Shown piece by piece: positions 9,669 to 21,430 of a stretch of DNA of 47,322 bases. This stretch comes from Candidatus Symbiopectobacterium sp. 'North America'. Its GTDB lineage: Bacteria > Pseudomonadota > Gammaproteobacteria > Enterobacterales > Enterobacteriaceae. The position numbers and the translations under genes were made by a program. The stretch lies in contig NZ_PEHF01000076.1 in NCBI RefSeq assembly GCF_015762685.1, positions 1 through 47,322 of the forward strand, read 5' to 3'. The notes under the pieces were generated by a model. That model saw nothing but the letters and a program-made list of their open reading frames with translations. It did not search any database and had not been told where the DNA came from. Each line of letters starts with the position of its first letter. Position 1 is the stretch's first letter.

Positions 9669-9737
9669 AACGCGTTCATCCTGCCAGAGGTTCCCGACCT
9701 ACGCCGAGGACGACAAGGATGTTGATCCTCATTGTTA

Positions 9738-12446
9738 TTAGTGCTGCAAACGGCCATGACACTGCTTGTACTTTTTACCAGAACCGCACGGGCACGGATC
9801 GTTGCGACCAATCTTGCGATCGCCCTGCCCGGCAGCCGCTGCCGCTGCGCTGATCTGATCGTCGCTCTGGTGGCTCAGCTGTTGCTGACGCGCCAGGCGT
9901 TCCGCCTCTTCGCGACGCTGTTGCTCCAGCGCTTCAACTTCTTCCGGCATTCTGACCTGCACCTTACTCAGCGTGCTGATCACTTCATATTTCAAGGACT
10001 CCAGCATGTTGGCAAACATGGAAAAGGATTCGCGCTTGAACTCTTGCTTCGGATCTTTCTGCGCGTAGCCGCGCAGGTGGATACCCTGACGCAGATAATC
10101 CATCGCCGCCAGATGCTCTTTCCACAGAGAATCCAGCGTTTGCAGCATCACGCCCTTCTCGAAGTTGCGCATCACATCGACACCGACCACTTCTTCTTTG
10201 CGCTGATAGACATCGACGGCTTGTTGCAGGATACGCTCACGCAGGGTCTCTTCATGCAGCGTATGCTCTTCATCCAACCAAGCTGAAATCGGCAAATCGA
10301 GGTCGAAATCGTTTTTCAGGCGCTGCTCCAGCCCTTCGATATCCCACTGCTCTTCCAGCGACTGCGGCGGAATGTGGTTATCAATCGCCAGTTTAAACAC
10401 GTCTTCACGGATGCTGTTGATGGTTTCGCTGATATCCACCACGTCCAGCAATTCATTACGCTGGGTGTAAATGGCGCGACGCTGATCGTTAGCCACATCA
10501 TCATATTCCAGCAACTGCTTACGAATATCAAAGTTGCGGCTTTCCACCTTGCGCTGGGCATTGGCGATCGCTTTAGTCACCCACGGGTGCTCAATGGCTT
10601 CACCCAGTTTCATTCCCAGTTTACGCATCATGTTGGAGACGCGATCCGAAGCAAAAATACGCATCAGCGCATCTTCCATCGACAGGTAAAAACGGGAGGA
10701 ACCCGCATCCCCCTGACGACCAGAACGGCCACGTAACTGGTTATCGATACGACGTGATTCATGACGTTCCGTACCGATAATGTGCAAACCACCGGCAGCC
10801 AATACCGCATCGTGACGTACTTGCCATGCGGCTTTAGCTTCGGCAATCGCGGCCTCATCCGGATCGTCCAGCAGCGCCAAATCGGCCTGCAAGCTGCCGC
10901 CCAGCACGATATCGGTACCACGACCTGCCATGTTGGTGGCGATAGTCACTGCACTTGCATGACCGGCCTGCGCAACGATATCCGCTTCCTTGGCGTGGAA
11001 TTTGGCGTTCAGGACGTTGTGCTTGATGCCTGCTTTGGTCAGCGCTTCTGACACCACTTCCGATTTTTCGATGGAGATAGTCCCCACCAACACCGGCTGG
11101 CCCTTCACGCTACGCTCTTTAATATCTTCGATGATCGCGTCGATCTTTTCCTGTTCAGTCATATAGACCAGATCGGGTAAATCTTTACGGATCATCGGGC
11201 GGTTGGTCGGTATCACAATGGTATCGAGCTTATAAATGGAGCTGAATTCGAACGCTTCGGTATCTGCCGTACCGGTCATCCCGGCCAGCTTTTCGTACAG
11301 GCGGAAGTAGTTCTGGAAGGTGATCGACGCCAGCGTCTGGTTTTCGTTCTGGATCTTCACGTTCTCTTTGGCTTCCACCGCTTGGTGCAAACCATCAGAC
11401 CAGCGACGCCCCTGCATGGTACGACCGGTGTGCTCATCCACGATGATCACTTCGCTGTCTTTTACGATGTAGTCAACATCACGGGTAAACAGCACGTGGG
11501 CGCGCAGCGCTGCGGTAACGTGGTGCATCAGCATGATATTGATTGGAGAATACAGCGACTCTCCATCATCCATGATGCCTTGTTTCACCAGCAGTTCTTC
11601 CACCAGCACCAGGCCGCGCTCGGTCAGGTTCACCTGACGCGCTTTTTCATCCACCGAGAAGTGCCCTTCACCGTGGAAGGTATCGGAGTCTTCTTTTTCC
11701 TGACGAATCAGGTGCGGAATGATTTTGTTAACGCGAATATAGAGATCGGAACTGTCTTCCGCCGGACCGGAAATGATCAGCGGGGTACGCGCTTCATCGA
11801 TCAGGATGGAGTCCACTTCATCCACCAACGCATAATAAAGCTTACGCTGCACGCGCTCTTCGGGGCTGAATGCCATGTTGTCGCGCAGATAGTCAAAGCC
11901 GTACTCGTTGTTGGTACCGTAAGTGATATCGGCTGCATAGGCTTCACGTTTGGCTGGTGCAGGCATGCCCGGCAGGTTGATGCCAACCGTCAAGCCCAGG
12001 TATTCAAACAGCGGGCGGTTATTCTCGGCGTCACGCTGTGCCAGGTAGTAGTTCACTGTCACCACGTGCACACCGCGGCCGGTCAGGGCATTAAGGTAGG
12101 CAGGCAACGTTGCAGTCAGAGTCTTACCTTCACCGGTACGCATTTCTGCGATGCAGCGTTCATTCAGTACCATGCCGCCCACCAACTGGACGTCAAAATG
12201 GCGCATACCAAACACACGCTTACTGGCTTCACGCACCACCGCAAATGCCTCAGGCAGTAACGCTTCAAGGGTTTCACCTTTTTCAAGACGCGCTCGGAAT
12301 TCAGCGGTTTTTGCCTTCAGTTCATCATCAGACAGCGCTTCGATGGCCGGTTCCATTCGGTTGATCACATCAACCACTTTACGCATACGGCGCAGCGTAC
12401 GATCGTTACGGCTGCCAAAAACTTTAGTCAGGATACTGGTTAACAT
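9738..12446 (-). CDS. secA: SecA, preprotein translocase ATPase
   Basis: The motor that drives unfolded preproteins through SecYEG. The protein has 902 residues (E. coli 901) and starts [16 protein letters not shown]. Walker A (MRTGEGKT, near residue 105), the DEVDS Walker B motif (near 209), helicase motifs (GTSIEKS-like region, TNMAGRGTD near 505, [11 protein letters not shown] near 575) and the C-terminal zinc-binding SecB site ([14 protein letters not shown]) are all present. It lies 177 bases downstream of secM, whose stalling normally controls secA translation. Intact, as expected for an essential gene. Confidence 0.98.
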   Translation of the reverse strand: MLTSILTKVFGSRNDRTLRRMRKVVDVINRMEPAIEALSDDELKAKTAEFRARLEKGETLEALLPEAFAVVREASKRVFGMRHFDVQLVGGMVLNERCIAEMRTGEGKTLTATLPAYLNALTGRGVHVVTVNYYLAQRDAENNRPLFEYLGLTVGINLPGMPAPAKREAYAADITYGTNNEYGFDYLRDNMAFSPEERVQRKLYYALVDEVDSILIDEARTPLIISGPAEDSSDLYIRVNKIIPHLIRQEKEDSDTFHGEGHFSVDEKARQVNLTERGLVLVEELLVKQGIMDDGESLYSPINIMLMHHVTAALRAHVLFTRDVDYIVKDSEVIIVDEHTGRTMQGRRWSDGLHQAVEAKENVKIQNENQTLASITFQNYFRLYEKLAGMTGTADTEAFEFSSIYKLDTIVIPTNRPMIRKDLPDLVYMTEQEKIDAIIEDIKERSVKGQPVLVGTISIEKSEVVSEALTKAGIKHNVLNAKFHAKEADIVAQAGHASAVTIATNMAGRGTDIVLGGSLQADLALLDDPDEAAIAEAKAAWQVRHDAVLAAGGLHIIGTERHESRRIDNQLRGRSGRQGDAGSSRFYLSMEDALMRIFASDRVSNMMRKLGMKLGEAIEHPWVTKAIANAQRKVESRNFDIRKQLLEYDDVANDQRRAIYTQRNELLDVVDISETINSIREDVFKLAIDNHIPPQSLEEQWDIEGLEQRLKNDFDLDLPISAWLDEEHTLHEETLRERILQQAVDVYQRKEEVVGVDVMRNFEKGVMLQTLDSLWKEHLAAMDYLRQGIHLRGYAQKDPKQEFKRESFSMFANMLESLKYEVISTLSKVQVRMPEEVEALEQQRREEAERLARQQQLSHQSDDQISAAAAAAGQGDRKIGRNDPCPCGSGKKYKQCHGRLQH

Positions 12447-12623
12447 AATGATTTTATTCTCACGTAGGCCGCTGTTTCAGCGACGATACGATAGCTACTC
12501 ATAATTCCTTTCATCGCAATCCGGGGATCGGCGAGAAGAAGCGGTATTCGCGTTTGCATACAGAACATTGACATTGTCCATGTTCATCGTTATACGCCAG
12601 GAAAGCGCGAGTGAAACGGCGTA

Positions 12624-13136
12624 TCAGGCAAAGAGTGCTGGCCCAGCGCGGATGCCACGGACTTGAGACAACCACAGCCCGATACGGTGAGGAGAAGCGG
12701 CAAAAACCAGGGTGCCGCGCGGTAAGGGGTGTAAGACCGAGGGGGTTTCCGGCAGCGTCAACAGCGCATTGAGCGTATCCAGAATCACCAGCGGGTGAGC
12801 ACTCAACGCCGCCTCGGCCTCCGGCAATGCGTGCGTCTGAGGCACCGTTAACGCAAACGAGAGATGGCGAATAACCGTGCGAATGGCATGTTGATGCCAA
12901 TAATCGATACCAAATGACGTGCGGCGATGCACCTCTTTCAAACTGGCCAGTTCGGTCAGACTGAAAGCGACGGGATTCTGGCAGCTGATACTGGCCGTCG
13001 CGTTTGACGCAGAAGCATGCTCGTTGGTTTCGTTAAGGCTGGTCGGCAGACCAAGGCTGGCCGCAACCATCCCCAACAGGAGATGTGGCCAAAAATAACG
13101 TCTGCCAAATTGTCGCCAACGATTTAGAATACCCAT
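12624..13136 (-). CDS. secM: SecM, secretion monitor (translation-arrest peptide)
   Basis: SecM is exported but stalls its own ribosome when secretion is slow, unfolding the mRNA to expose the secA start. The protein has 170 residues. The long signal segment (YFWPHLLLGMVAASLGLP) and SDYWHQHAIRTVIRHLSFA-like core match the family. The C-terminal arrest motif keeps W, GIRAGP and the final Pro five residues from the end. However, the position of E. coli Phe150 appears to be His and Ile156 appears to be Leu. The secM-secA gap (177 bases) is longer than in E. coli. Arrest strength may therefore differ. Confidence 0.93.
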   Translation of the reverse strand: MGILNRWRQFGRRYFWPHLLLGMVAASLGLPTSLNETNEHASASNATASISCQNPVAFSLTELASLKEVHRRTSFGIDYWHQHAIRTVIRHLSFALTVPQTHALPEAEAALSAHPLVILDTLNALLTLPETPSVLHPLPRGTLVFAASPHRIGLWLSQVRGIRAGPALFA

Positions 13137-13170
13137 GACGAGTTTATTTGCCCACCGGAGCCTGATGCCT

Positions 13171-13701
13171 ATGCGTGATAGCCGCCCCCAATCACTGGAG
13201 TCCCTGTTCGATAGCGTGTCAGGGGGAAATAAAGGCCCCTTGCACGATGTCCAACAGCGCGCTATCGCCTTGTTAAAACTTAATCGGGCCGTGAAAGGCT
13301 TATTGCCTTCTCAACTGCACCCGTGGTGTCGCGTCGCGAATTACCGACAAGGCCACCTGATTCTGGAAACTGCCAATGCAAGCTGGTTAATGCGGTTACG
13401 TTATGATCAGCCTTCGTTACTCTCAGCATTGCGCGCTCAGATATTACCATCATTGGCATCGATCGACATCAGGATTAATCCCGCGCTGGCCGCAAAAGGG
13501 GATGAAACTGTATCGGGAAAGAATAATTTGAGCGCAGAAAACAAAACTTCAGATACGCCGCCCCGTCAACTGAGCGAACAAAGTGCCGATACGCTCCGGC
13601 ATTTAGCCAGCCACAGTCCGGAAAAACTGAGGAAAATATTAGAAAGGCTGGCTTCACTCGCCGGAGAGGGTACGAGTAAAACCAGCCAACAGAAAAAATA
13701 A
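13171..13701 (+). CDS. DciA-like protein (DUF721 family)
   Basis: A 176-residue protein, MRDSRPQSLESLFD at the start, with the DUF721/DciA core in its N-terminal two thirds (LKLNRAVKGLLP, HPWCRVANYRQGHLILETANASWLMRLRY). DciA proteins load the DnaB helicase in bacteria that lack DnaC, but many enterobacterial members are uncharacterised. The C-terminal third is low in complexity and polar, ending in Lys. ATG 13171 was chosen because GGAG (13157-13160) lies 10 bases before it and because it matches related starts; ATGs at 13135 and 13165 are also in frame. It diverges from secM and converges on lpxC. Confidence 0.8.
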   Translation: MRDSRPQSLESLFDSVSGGNKGPLHDVQQRAIALLKLNRAVKGLLPSQLHPWCRVANYRQGHLILETANASWLMRLRYDQPSLLSALRAQILPSLASIDIRINPALAAKGDETVSGKNNLSAENKTSDTPPRQLSEQSADTLRHLASHSPEKLRKILERLASLAGEGTSKTSQQKK

Positions 13702-13745
13702 CCTGTCACATTCGCCTGAACGACGACACTAACGCCCGATGTCGG

Positions 13746-14702
<957 letters not shown>

Positions 14703-14765
14703 TTACACCAGGATCGGCGGGACAGTTTAGCACAAAGAGCGGAGATTCCAATCACAAGGCGGAGG

Positions 14766-15917
14766 TTAGTCCGCTTGTTTACGCAAAAATGCGGGAATAT
14801 CCAAATAGTCAGGCTCTTTGTTGGTTTGTACCGTTTGGTCATTAACCACCTTGGCCGCCGGTTTTTCATGCGTCAGCGGCGTCATACCGTGCTGCTGATA
14901 ACGGTGATCCATAACCGGCTGGCTGGCTTGTTTGTTGGTCACCAGCGTAATTTCCGGGCGCTTGTCCATGCCGATACCGGTCGCCACCACGGTGACGCGC
15001 AGTTCGTCGTTCATGTCCGGATCCAACGAGGTACCAATCACCACGGTGGCATTGTCAGAGGCGAACGCACGAATGGTGTTACCCACGGTTTCGAACTCAT
15101 CCAGACGCAGGTCAAAGCCCGCCGTGATGTTAACCAACACGCCGCGCGCGCCAGACAGGTCGATATCCTCCAGCAGCGGGCTGGAAATCGCCATTTCAGC
15201 CGCTTCTTCGGAACGGTCTTCACCGCGTGCCACGCCGGAGCCCATCATGGCATAACCCATTTCTGACATCACGGTACGCACGTCCGCAAAGTCCACGTTC
15301 ATCAGGCCAGGACGGGTAATCAGTTCGGCAATACCTTGGACAGCGCCTTTCAGTACATCGTTCGCTGCACCGAACGCATCCAGCAAAGAAATACCGCGAC
15401 CCAGCACTTTCAGCAGTTTGTCGTTAGGGATGGTGATCAGAGAATCCACATGCTTGGACAGCTCGGCAATCCCCTGCTCGGCAAACACCATGCGTTTTTT
15501 GCCTTCGAAGTTGAAGGGCTTGGTCACAACCGCAACCGTCAGGATACCGAGATCCTTTGCCACTTCAGCCACCACAGGTGCTGCACCGGTGCCGGTACCG
15601 CCGCCCATACCGGCAGCGATGAACACCATGTCCGCACCATCAAGCGCAGCGCGCAGCGCTTCACGGTCTTCTTCCGCCGAGTTACGACCCACTTCCGGGT
15701 TGGCACCTGCGCCCAGCCCTTTGGTGATACCGCTACCAATCTGAATAGTCTGACCCACCGCAGTCTTGCGCAGTGCCTGCGCATCGGTATTCACTGCGAA
15801 GAATTCTACACCTTCGATGCGCTCGCGCACCATATGTTCGACTGCGTTACCGCCGCCACCGCCGACGCCGATGACTTTAATCACCGCGTCGTTGGTTAAC
15901 TCCATTGGTTCAAACAT
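14766..15917 (-). CDS. ftsZ: FtsZ, tubulin-like division GTPase
   Basis: Forms the Z ring. The protein has 383 residues (E. coli 383). Motifs seen: [11 protein letters not shown] at the N-terminus, the tubulin signature GGGTGTG (near 104-110), the T7 loop NVDFADV (near 207) and the C-terminal partner-binding peptide [14 protein letters not shown] that ZipA, FtsA and ZapD contact. 66 bases separate it from ftsA. Intact. Confidence 0.98.
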   Translation of the reverse strand: MFEPMELTNDAVIKVIGVGGGGGNAVEHMVRERIEGVEFFAVNTDAQALRKTAVGQTIQIGSGITKGLGAGANPEVGRNSAEEDREALRAALDGADMVFIAAGMGGGTGTGAAPVVAEVAKDLGILTVAVVTKPFNFEGKKRMVFAEQGIAELSKHVDSLITIPNDKLLKVLGRGISLLDAFGAANDVLKGAVQGIAELITRPGLMNVDFADVRTVMSEMGYAMMGSGVARGEDRSEEAAEMAISSPLLEDIDLSGARGVLVNITAGFDLRLDEFETVGNTIRAFASDNATVVIGTSLDPDMNDELRVTVVATGIGMDKRPEITLVTNKQASQPVMDHRYQQHGMTPLTHEKPAAKVVNDQTVQTNKEPDYLDIPAFLRKQAD

Positions 15918-15983
15918 AATTTCTCTCCGTTTTTTGCCTGTACCGCGAGACCGTCAAGTGTGCCACACGGTCTCTGATAAACA

Positions 15984-17240
15984 TTAAAATTCCTTTCTCA
16001 GCCAGCTACTGATGCGTTTAAACCAATTGCCCACTGAGCCACGTTTTTCTACTTCGTGCTCACCGCCCAGGTGAGACTCTTTGCCGTAATGCAGCAGCCC
16101 GACCGCCGTTGAGTAGAAGAGCTCCTGCGCATAATCCGTTAAGCCTGTTATATTCAGTGGCTGACCGATACGCACCTGCGTGTGGAATACGCGCTTAGCG
16201 CAATCAACCAGCCCGTCGATCTGAGCGGCACCGCCCGTCAGCACAATGCCAGCGGCCAAATGGTGCTTCACGCCCTGCTGACGGAGTTGCTCCTGCAATT
16301 GCAAAATTTCATCGTTCACCAAATTGAGCAATTCGGTGTAACGCGGTTCAATCACTTCAGCCAGCGTCTGTCGTTGCAGACTGCGTGGCGGCCGACCGCC
16401 AACGCTCGGTACTTCAAGATTTTCGTCTTTGCTGACAATCGCGCCTAATGCACAACCGTGGCGTACCTTGATGGCTTCCGCATCCGTGGGCGGCGTGCCA
16501 AACGCATAAGCAATGTCGCTGGTCACCACATTGCCCGCGTAAGGTATCACTTTGGTGTGGCGCAGCGCACCGCCGGTATAGACCGCGATATCCATGGTGC
16601 CACCACCGATATCCACCACGCAAACGCCCAACTCACGCTCATCTTCCGTCAGCACGGCGTAGCTGGAAGCCAGGCCAGCGAAAATCAGTTGATCCACTTT
16701 CAAACCGCAGCGCTCTACGGCTTTGACAATGTTTTTCGCCATATCGTTATGGCAGGTGATCAAATGCACCTTTGCCTGCATGCGCACGCCGGAAAGCCCA
16801 ATCGGGTTCTTGATCCCTTCCTGGTAATCAATGGCGTACTCTTGCGGAATCACATGCAAAATACGGTGTTCATCGCGCACGCGCACAGATTTCGCCGTGT
16901 GCACCACGCTCTCGACGTCATCCTGCGTCACTTCTTCTTCGGAAATCGGCACGATACCGATTTCATTCTGGCAACTGATGTGCTTGCCCGACAGCGCCAG
17001 ATAGACGGAAGAAATTTGACAATCCGCCATCAGTTCGGCCTGGTCGATGGTCCGCTGTACGCATTTTACAACGGACTCCAAATCGTTAACGCCGCCTTTA
17101 TCCATCCCGCGTGACGGACAACTGCCCACGCCGATGATATTGACCATGCCATCGGGCAAAACTTCCCCTACCAGTGCAGCCACTTTTGCTGTACCGATTT
17201 CCAGCCCAACTACCAGTTTTCTGTCCGTCGACTTGATCAT
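15984..17240 (-). CDS. ftsA: FtsA, actin-like Z-ring membrane anchor
   Basis: An actin-fold ATPase that tethers FtsZ to the membrane. The protein has 418 residues (E. coli 420). The phosphate-1 segment VGLEIGTAKVAALVGE, the phosphate-2 segment VVDIGGGTMDIAVY and the adenosine segment GIVLTGGAAQIDGL are present. The C-terminal amphipathic anchor (NWFKRISSWLRKEF) is intact. The ATG overlaps the ancestral ftsQ stop (ATGA); because ftsQ now stops 84 bases earlier, translational coupling to ftsA may be weakened. Confidence 0.97.
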   Translation of the reverse strand: MIKSTDRKLVVGLEIGTAKVAALVGEVLPDGMVNIIGVGSCPSRGMDKGGVNDLESVVKCVQRTIDQAELMADCQISSVYLALSGKHISCQNEIGIVPISEEEVTQDDVESVVHTAKSVRVRDEHRILHVIPQEYAIDYQEGIKNPIGLSGVRMQAKVHLITCHNDMAKNIVKAVERCGLKVDQLIFAGLASSYAVLTEDERELGVCVVDIGGGTMDIAVYTGGALRHTKVIPYAGNVVTSDIAYAFGTPPTDAEAIKVRHGCALGAIVSKDENLEVPSVGGRPPRSLQRQTLAEVIEPRYTELLNLVNDEILQLQEQLRQQGVKHHLAAGIVLTGGAAQIDGLVDCAKRVFHTQVRIGQPLNITGLTDYAQELFYSTAVGLLHYGKESHLGGEHEVEKRGSVGNWFKRISSWLRKEF

Positions 17241-17320
17241 TGTTGTTTAGCCTGTGCCTGATTCTGTTGCTGATTACCGTTCTGTTTTTGATCAACGTCT
17301 TTTCGCTGAGCATTTCCCTG

Positions 17321-18112
17321 CTACTGATCCAGCAGAGGCGGTGCCCATCCTACCGCGGCACCGGTGTCGTAACGTAAGTCCACGTAGCTAAAACGTTTGT
17401 TGTCGTTCTGTGCCTGCCGCTGCAACAGCGGGTAAAGCTCAAGAAAACGTTCCAAACGCCGGGCCCGTTCATCTCGCCCCAATTCCAGACGGATGTCATC
17501 TTCCAGCCCCAACTGCCACGAATGCCGTGCACTCATCGCCACCATTTTTAATGTCAGCTTACTGCTCGCCAACACCTGATTCATGGTGCGGTAGCCTTCC
17601 AGCACATCGTTTTCACTGCCTTCTGGCCCGTACAGCAACGGCATTTTGCGATCACCGACCCGTTCGGCGGGCACGCTGAAGGAATTTCCTTCTGCATCCA
17701 CCATCAGTTGGTCATTCCACCGCGCTACGGGCACATATTCAACCAGGTGAATCTTTAATTCGTCAGGCCACTGCTTACGCACGCTGGCCTGTTTGATCCA
17801 CGGCAGACGTTCAATCTGCTGTTGGATAACATCCACATCCTGCGTCGTAAAGGTACCCGGCGCGCCCAGCGACAATATCGCCTGGCGAATATCATCATGG
17901 GTGGTGTAGTGCCGCTCACCGGTAACCACCAAACGAGAAAGCGGTAACCGGCTGGCATCCTTCATCCACTGCAACACCATCCAGCCGCCCCACAGGATGG
18001 TGCCCAGCACCATCAGCAGGAACAACAATCCAGCCAACTGCCCACCGTTACTGCGACGCCCGCCTTTTGGCTCTTCGTCGCGTCCGCGCAAATTCCGCGC
18101 CGCCTGCGACAT
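17321..18112 (-). CDS. ftsQ: FtsQ, division protein, with C-terminal tail cut off
   Basis: A bitopic divisome protein joining FtsB/FtsL. It has an N-terminal cytoplasmic tail, one membrane helix ([20 protein letters not shown], near 27-47), then POTRA ([18 protein letters not shown]) and beta domains. TAG at 17321-17323 ends it after [10 protein letters not shown] at 263 residues. The frame is open beyond this for a further 27 Gln-rich residues to TGA at 17237-17239, overlapping the ftsA start. The lost part is the variable tail, which lies after the last beta-domain segment ([16 protein letters not shown]), so function is probably kept. The lesion looks like CAG to TAG. Confidence 0.93.
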   Translation of the reverse strand: MSQAARNLRGRDEEPKGGRRSNGGQLAGLLFLLMVLGTILWGGWMVLQWMKDASRLPLSRLVVTGERHYTTHDDIRQAILSLGAPGTFTTQDVDVIQQQIERLPWIKQASVRKQWPDELKIHLVEYVPVARWNDQLMVDAEGNSFSVPAERVGDRKMPLLYGPEGSENDVLEGYRTMNQVLASSKLTLKMVAMSARHSWQLGLEDDIRLELGRDERARRLERFLELYPLLQRQAQNDNKRFSYVDLRYDTGAAVGWAPPLLDQ

Positions 18113-18113
18113 A

Positions 18114-18812
18114 TCAAACAGCCGAGGCCAGGATCTGCGCGACGAGCTGCGAGAAGCTCATCCCGTGCTGCCTGGCGGCCATCGGCACCAGGCTGTGATC
18201 CGTCATACCAGGCGAGGTATTCACCTCCAACAGGTAAAACGCCCCGTCCGCATCCAGCATCAGGTCAACGCGTCCCCAGCCGCGACATCCCAATGCCGCA
18301 AAGGCCGCTTGCGCCAGTGCACCGATGGCCTGCTCCTGCTCTGCCAGCAGCCCACAGGGACAAAAATACTGCGTCTCGTCAGAGAGGTACTTCGCATCAT
18401 AATCGTAAAACGCGCCCGCCGCCTGAATACTAATCGAGGGCAGAACCGTCTCGCCTAACAGCGCCACCGTATACTCCGGCCCACTCAGCCACTTCTCAAC
18501 CAGCAAATCGTCGTCATGTTGAAACGCAGAGCCCAGCGCCGACGCCATCACCCCGCTGCCGGTGTAAGGCAACTGCAAAAACTCCAATACGCCTTGCAGC
18601 GTGCCGTCTTCACCGCCGCGACCGTGCAGGGCGATAAACACTTTGTCAAACCCGGCCTCTTTCAGGCGAGTGACCGGAAAATCGCGCGGGTCAACGGCTT
18701 CGGCATCAACTCCAGCCTCTTTTAGCCCGGCAACCACCGCCTGCCCGGAACGCAGTGACACATCACGCTCCGGCGATGTTCCTCCCAGCAGCACTGCCAC
18801 TTTTTCCGCCAT
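18114..18812 (-). pseudogene. ddlB: DdlB, D-alanine-D-alanine ligase, in-frame internal deletion
   Basis: The frame is open for 232 residues, but E. coli DdlB has 306. The N-terminal part ([16 protein letters not shown] to [11 protein letters not shown]) joins directly to [18 protein letters not shown], so about 72 residues are missing at 18529-18536. The lost segment carries the SMDKLRSK and VKPSREGSSVG motifs, with the ATP-contacting lysines (97 and 144) and catalytic Ser150 of E. coli DdlB. The rest is well kept, including [17 protein letters not shown] and [10 protein letters not shown]. The family retains Ala-Leu at both deletion ends, which suggests recombination between short GCGCTG repeats. 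The enzyme should be dead, but the frame-keeping deletion spares downstream translation. ATG 18812 is preferred to GTG 18818. Confidence 0.88.
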
Positions 18813-18814
18813 AC

Positions 18815-20275
18815 TCACTCCGTAACCAGAGGTTGTAAGCGGGTATCCGCCAGTTTACGCGCCAGCTTGCCCACATTGCCCGCGCCTTGAATCAGCACCA
18901 GATCGCCATCGTGTAACGTCGGCGCCAGCAGCGTAGCCAGCATATCCGGATCGGTAACCAGAATCGGATCGACCTTGCCGCGTCCACGAATGGTACGGCA
19001 CAGCGAGCGACTATCAGCACCGGGAATGGGGCTTTCTCCCGCCGAGTACACATCCAGCATCAGCAACACATCCACTTGCGACAGCACGTGGGCAAAATCG
19101 TCATACAGATCGCGCGTACGCGTGTAGCGGTGCGGCTGAAACACCATCACCACGCGTTTATCCGGCCAACCGGCACGAGCGGCTTTGATCGTCGCATCCA
19201 CTTCTGTCGGATGGTGGCCGTAGTCATCCACCAACATCACACTGCCTGCGCTGCCATTTACCGCATCCAGCAGGAATTCCCCCAGAAAATCGAAACGACG
19301 CCCGGTTCCCTGAAAACTGGACAGTGCGCGCAAGATTGTCGCGTCATCAATGCCCTCTTCCGTCGCCACAGCAACCGCTGCTGCCGCGTTCAACGCGTTA
19401 TGGCGGCCCGGTGCATTCAGCGTGACCTGCAACAGCGGCTTACCCTGACGCGCCAGCGTAAAGTGCCCCTGCGCACCGGACTGACGGTACTCTGCCACGC
19501 GCACATCGGCGTCGTCGCTAAAACCGTAGGTGGTTATATGACGCCCCACGCGCGGCAGCAATTCACGGATCACCGCATCGTCTACGCACATCACCGCACG
19601 GCCATAAAACGGCAGATTGTGCAAAAAGTTGATGAACGTCTGCTTTAAATTTTCAAAATTGCCCTGATAGGTATCCATATGATCTGCTTCGATATTGGTG
19701 ACAATCGCCACCATCGGTTGCAGATGCAGGAAGGACGCATCGCTTTCGTCCGCTTCCGCAATCAGGTAACGACTGGAGCCCAAGCGCGCATGAACACCCG
19801 CTGCTTTCACCAACCCGCCGTTGACAAAGGTCGGGTCCAAACCCGCCTCGGCATAAATACTGGCGACCATCGCGGTGGTCGTGGTTTTGCCGTGGGTTCC
19901 GGCAATCGCGATACCGTGGCGAAAACGCATTAATTCGGCCAGCATTTCGGCGCGGCTGATCACCGGAATACGCGCCTCGTGGGCCGCAACGATTTCCGGG
20001 TTATCAGCGCTGATGGCGCTCGATACCACCACCACGCTGGCATCTTTCACGTTCTCAGGGCGATGATGAAAATAGATCTGCGCCCCCAGCGCTGCCAACT
20101 GCTGCGTCACCGTGTTCGGTGCCAGATCAGAGCCGCTGATGTGGTATCCTTCGTTCGCTAACACTTCGGCAATACCGCCCATGCCAGCACCACCGATGCC
20201 GACAAAATGGATGTGCCGCACGCAATGCATTTCGGGCACGATGGAACGCAGTTTTGCCAATTGCTGTGTATTCAC
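18815..20275 (-). CDS. murC: MurC, UDP-N-acetylmuramate-L-alanine ligase
   Basis: Adds L-Ala to UDP-MurNAc, the first peptide step of peptidoglycan synthesis, in the cytoplasm. The protein has 486 residues (E. coli 491). The N-terminal Rossmann loop ([14 protein letters not shown]), the ATP loop (GTHGKTTT, near 126) and the Mur-ligase DDYGHHPTE and QPHRYTRT segments are present. It precedes ddlB, with the stop 3 bases from the ddlB ATG. Intact. Confidence 0.97.
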   Translation of the reverse strand: MNTQQLAKLRSIVPEMHCVRHIHFVGIGGAGMGGIAEVLANEGYHISGSDLAPNTVTQQLAALGAQIYFHHRPENVKDASVVVVSSAISADNPEIVAAHEARIPVISRAEMLAELMRFRHGIAIAGTHGKTTTTAMVASIYAEAGLDPTFVNGGLVKAAGVHARLGSSRYLIAEADESDASFLHLQPMVAIVTNIEADHMDTYQGNFENLKQTFINFLHNLPFYGRAVMCVDDAVIRELLPRVGRHITTYGFSDDADVRVAEYRQSGAQGHFTLARQGKPLLQVTLNAPGRHNALNAAAAVAVATEEGIDDATILRALSSFQGTGRRFDFLGEFLLDAVNGSAGSVMLVDDYGHHPTEVDATIKAARAGWPDKRVVMVFQPHRYTRTRDLYDDFAHVLSQVDVLLMLDVYSAGESPIPGADSRSLCRTIRGRGKVDPILVTDPDMLATLLAPTLHDGDLVLIQGAGNVGKLARKLADTRLQPLVTE

Positions 20276-20365
20276 TTTTTCTACCGCTACCTTTTCACTT
20301 GTACTTCATTCATTTGTCATGGGGAGACGACCAGCACCCATGCATTCTATTCTGTCAGCCGTACC

Positions 20366-21430
20366 TTACCGCGCGACAGCGGCCACTTCGGCGGCCACGC
20401 GTTCAGTTGCATCCGGCATCGCGACGGAACGGGCACGCTGTGCCATATCGCGCAACGTGGCGCGATCCCAACCGGACAGCACATCGCTCACTGCATCAAC
20501 ACTCAGTGCCGACTGCTCGATAATTTTGGCCGCACCCGCTTGCTCCAGCGGCAACGCATTCCAATATTGCTGCCGGTCTTTATGCTGAAAGGGCACAAAC
20601 AGCGCAGACAAACCGGCGGCGGCAATCTCACTGACGGTAAGCGCACCTGAGCGGCACACCACCACGTCGGCCCAACTGTAGGCTTGCGCCATGTCATCAA
20701 TAAATTCGGTGACTTTATGCTGCGGCACACCTGCCGCTGCATAAGCCTGCTGTACCTCAGCCAACGCGCCTTTGCCCGTCTGATGCCAGACAGTAACGTT
20801 AGCACCCAGTCGCGCGGCCACGTCCGGCAACGTGCGGTTTAGCACCCTGGCCCCTTGGCTTCCGCCCACCACCAGCACACGGATCGGGCCTTCACGCCCG
20901 GCCAAACGTTCGTCAGGTGCAGGCAACGCCAACACATCGGTATGAACCGGGTTGCCCACCACGTCAGCGCTAGGAAACGCACCAGGAAAAGCCTGTAATA
21001 CCTTGCGCGCAATGCGCGACAGCCAGCGGTTGGTTAACCCCGCAATGCCGTTTTGCTCATGCAGCACCACCGGGATACCGCACAACCACGCGGCGAGACC
21101 GCCCGGTCCGGACACATAGCCGCCCATGCCCAGCACCACGTCCGGTTGGTAGCGTTTCATGATCGCTTGCGCCTGACGCACCGCGCGATAAATCCGCAAT
21201 GGCGCACACAGTTGCGCCGCAATGCCTTTGCCGCGCAAACCAGAAATATGAATAAAATCAATCTCAATGCCGTTTTTTGGCACCAAATCGGCTTCCATGC
21301 GATCGGCAGTTCCCAGCCAACGAACCTGCCAACCTTGCGCCATCAAATGATGTGCGACCGCAAGCCCCGGGAAGACATGTCCTCCGGTGCCGCCAGCCAT
21401 CACCATCAAGCGCTTACCTTCGCCACTCAT
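20366..21430 (-). CDS. murG: MurG, lipid II N-acetylglucosaminyltransferase
   Basis: Transfers GlcNAc to lipid I to make lipid II on the inner membrane face. The protein has 354 residues (E. coli 355). The Gly-rich loops [12 protein letters not shown] and [11 protein letters not shown], the [12 protein letters not shown] segment and the donor-site region [15 protein letters not shown] are visible. The ATG overlaps the ftsW stop (ATGA). About 90 bases separate it from murC. Intact. Confidence 0.97.
   Translation of the reverse strand: MSGEGKRLMVMAGGTGGHVFPGLAVAHHLMAQGWQVRWLGTADRMEADLVPKNGIEIDFIHISGLRGKGIAAQLCAPLRIYRAVRQAQAIMKRYQPDVVLGMGGYVSGPGGLAAWLCGIPVVLHEQNGIAGLTNRWLSRIARKVLQAFPGAFPSADVVGNPVHTDVLALPAPDERLAGREGPIRVLVVGGSQGARVLNRTLPDVAARLGANVTVWHQTGKGALAEVQQAYAAAGVPQHKVTEFIDDMAQAYSWADVVVCRSGALTVSEIAAAGLSALFVPFQHKDRQQYWNALPLEQAGAAKIIEQSALSVDAVSDVLSGWDRATLRDMAQRARSVAMPDATERVAAEVAAVAR

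Noticed and set aside
11382..12260. Long plus-strand open frame opposite secA
   Set aside because: It lies wholly antisense to a full-length, well-conserved secA and shows no family resemblance. Similar shadow frames occur opposite ftsI, murC and ftsZ.
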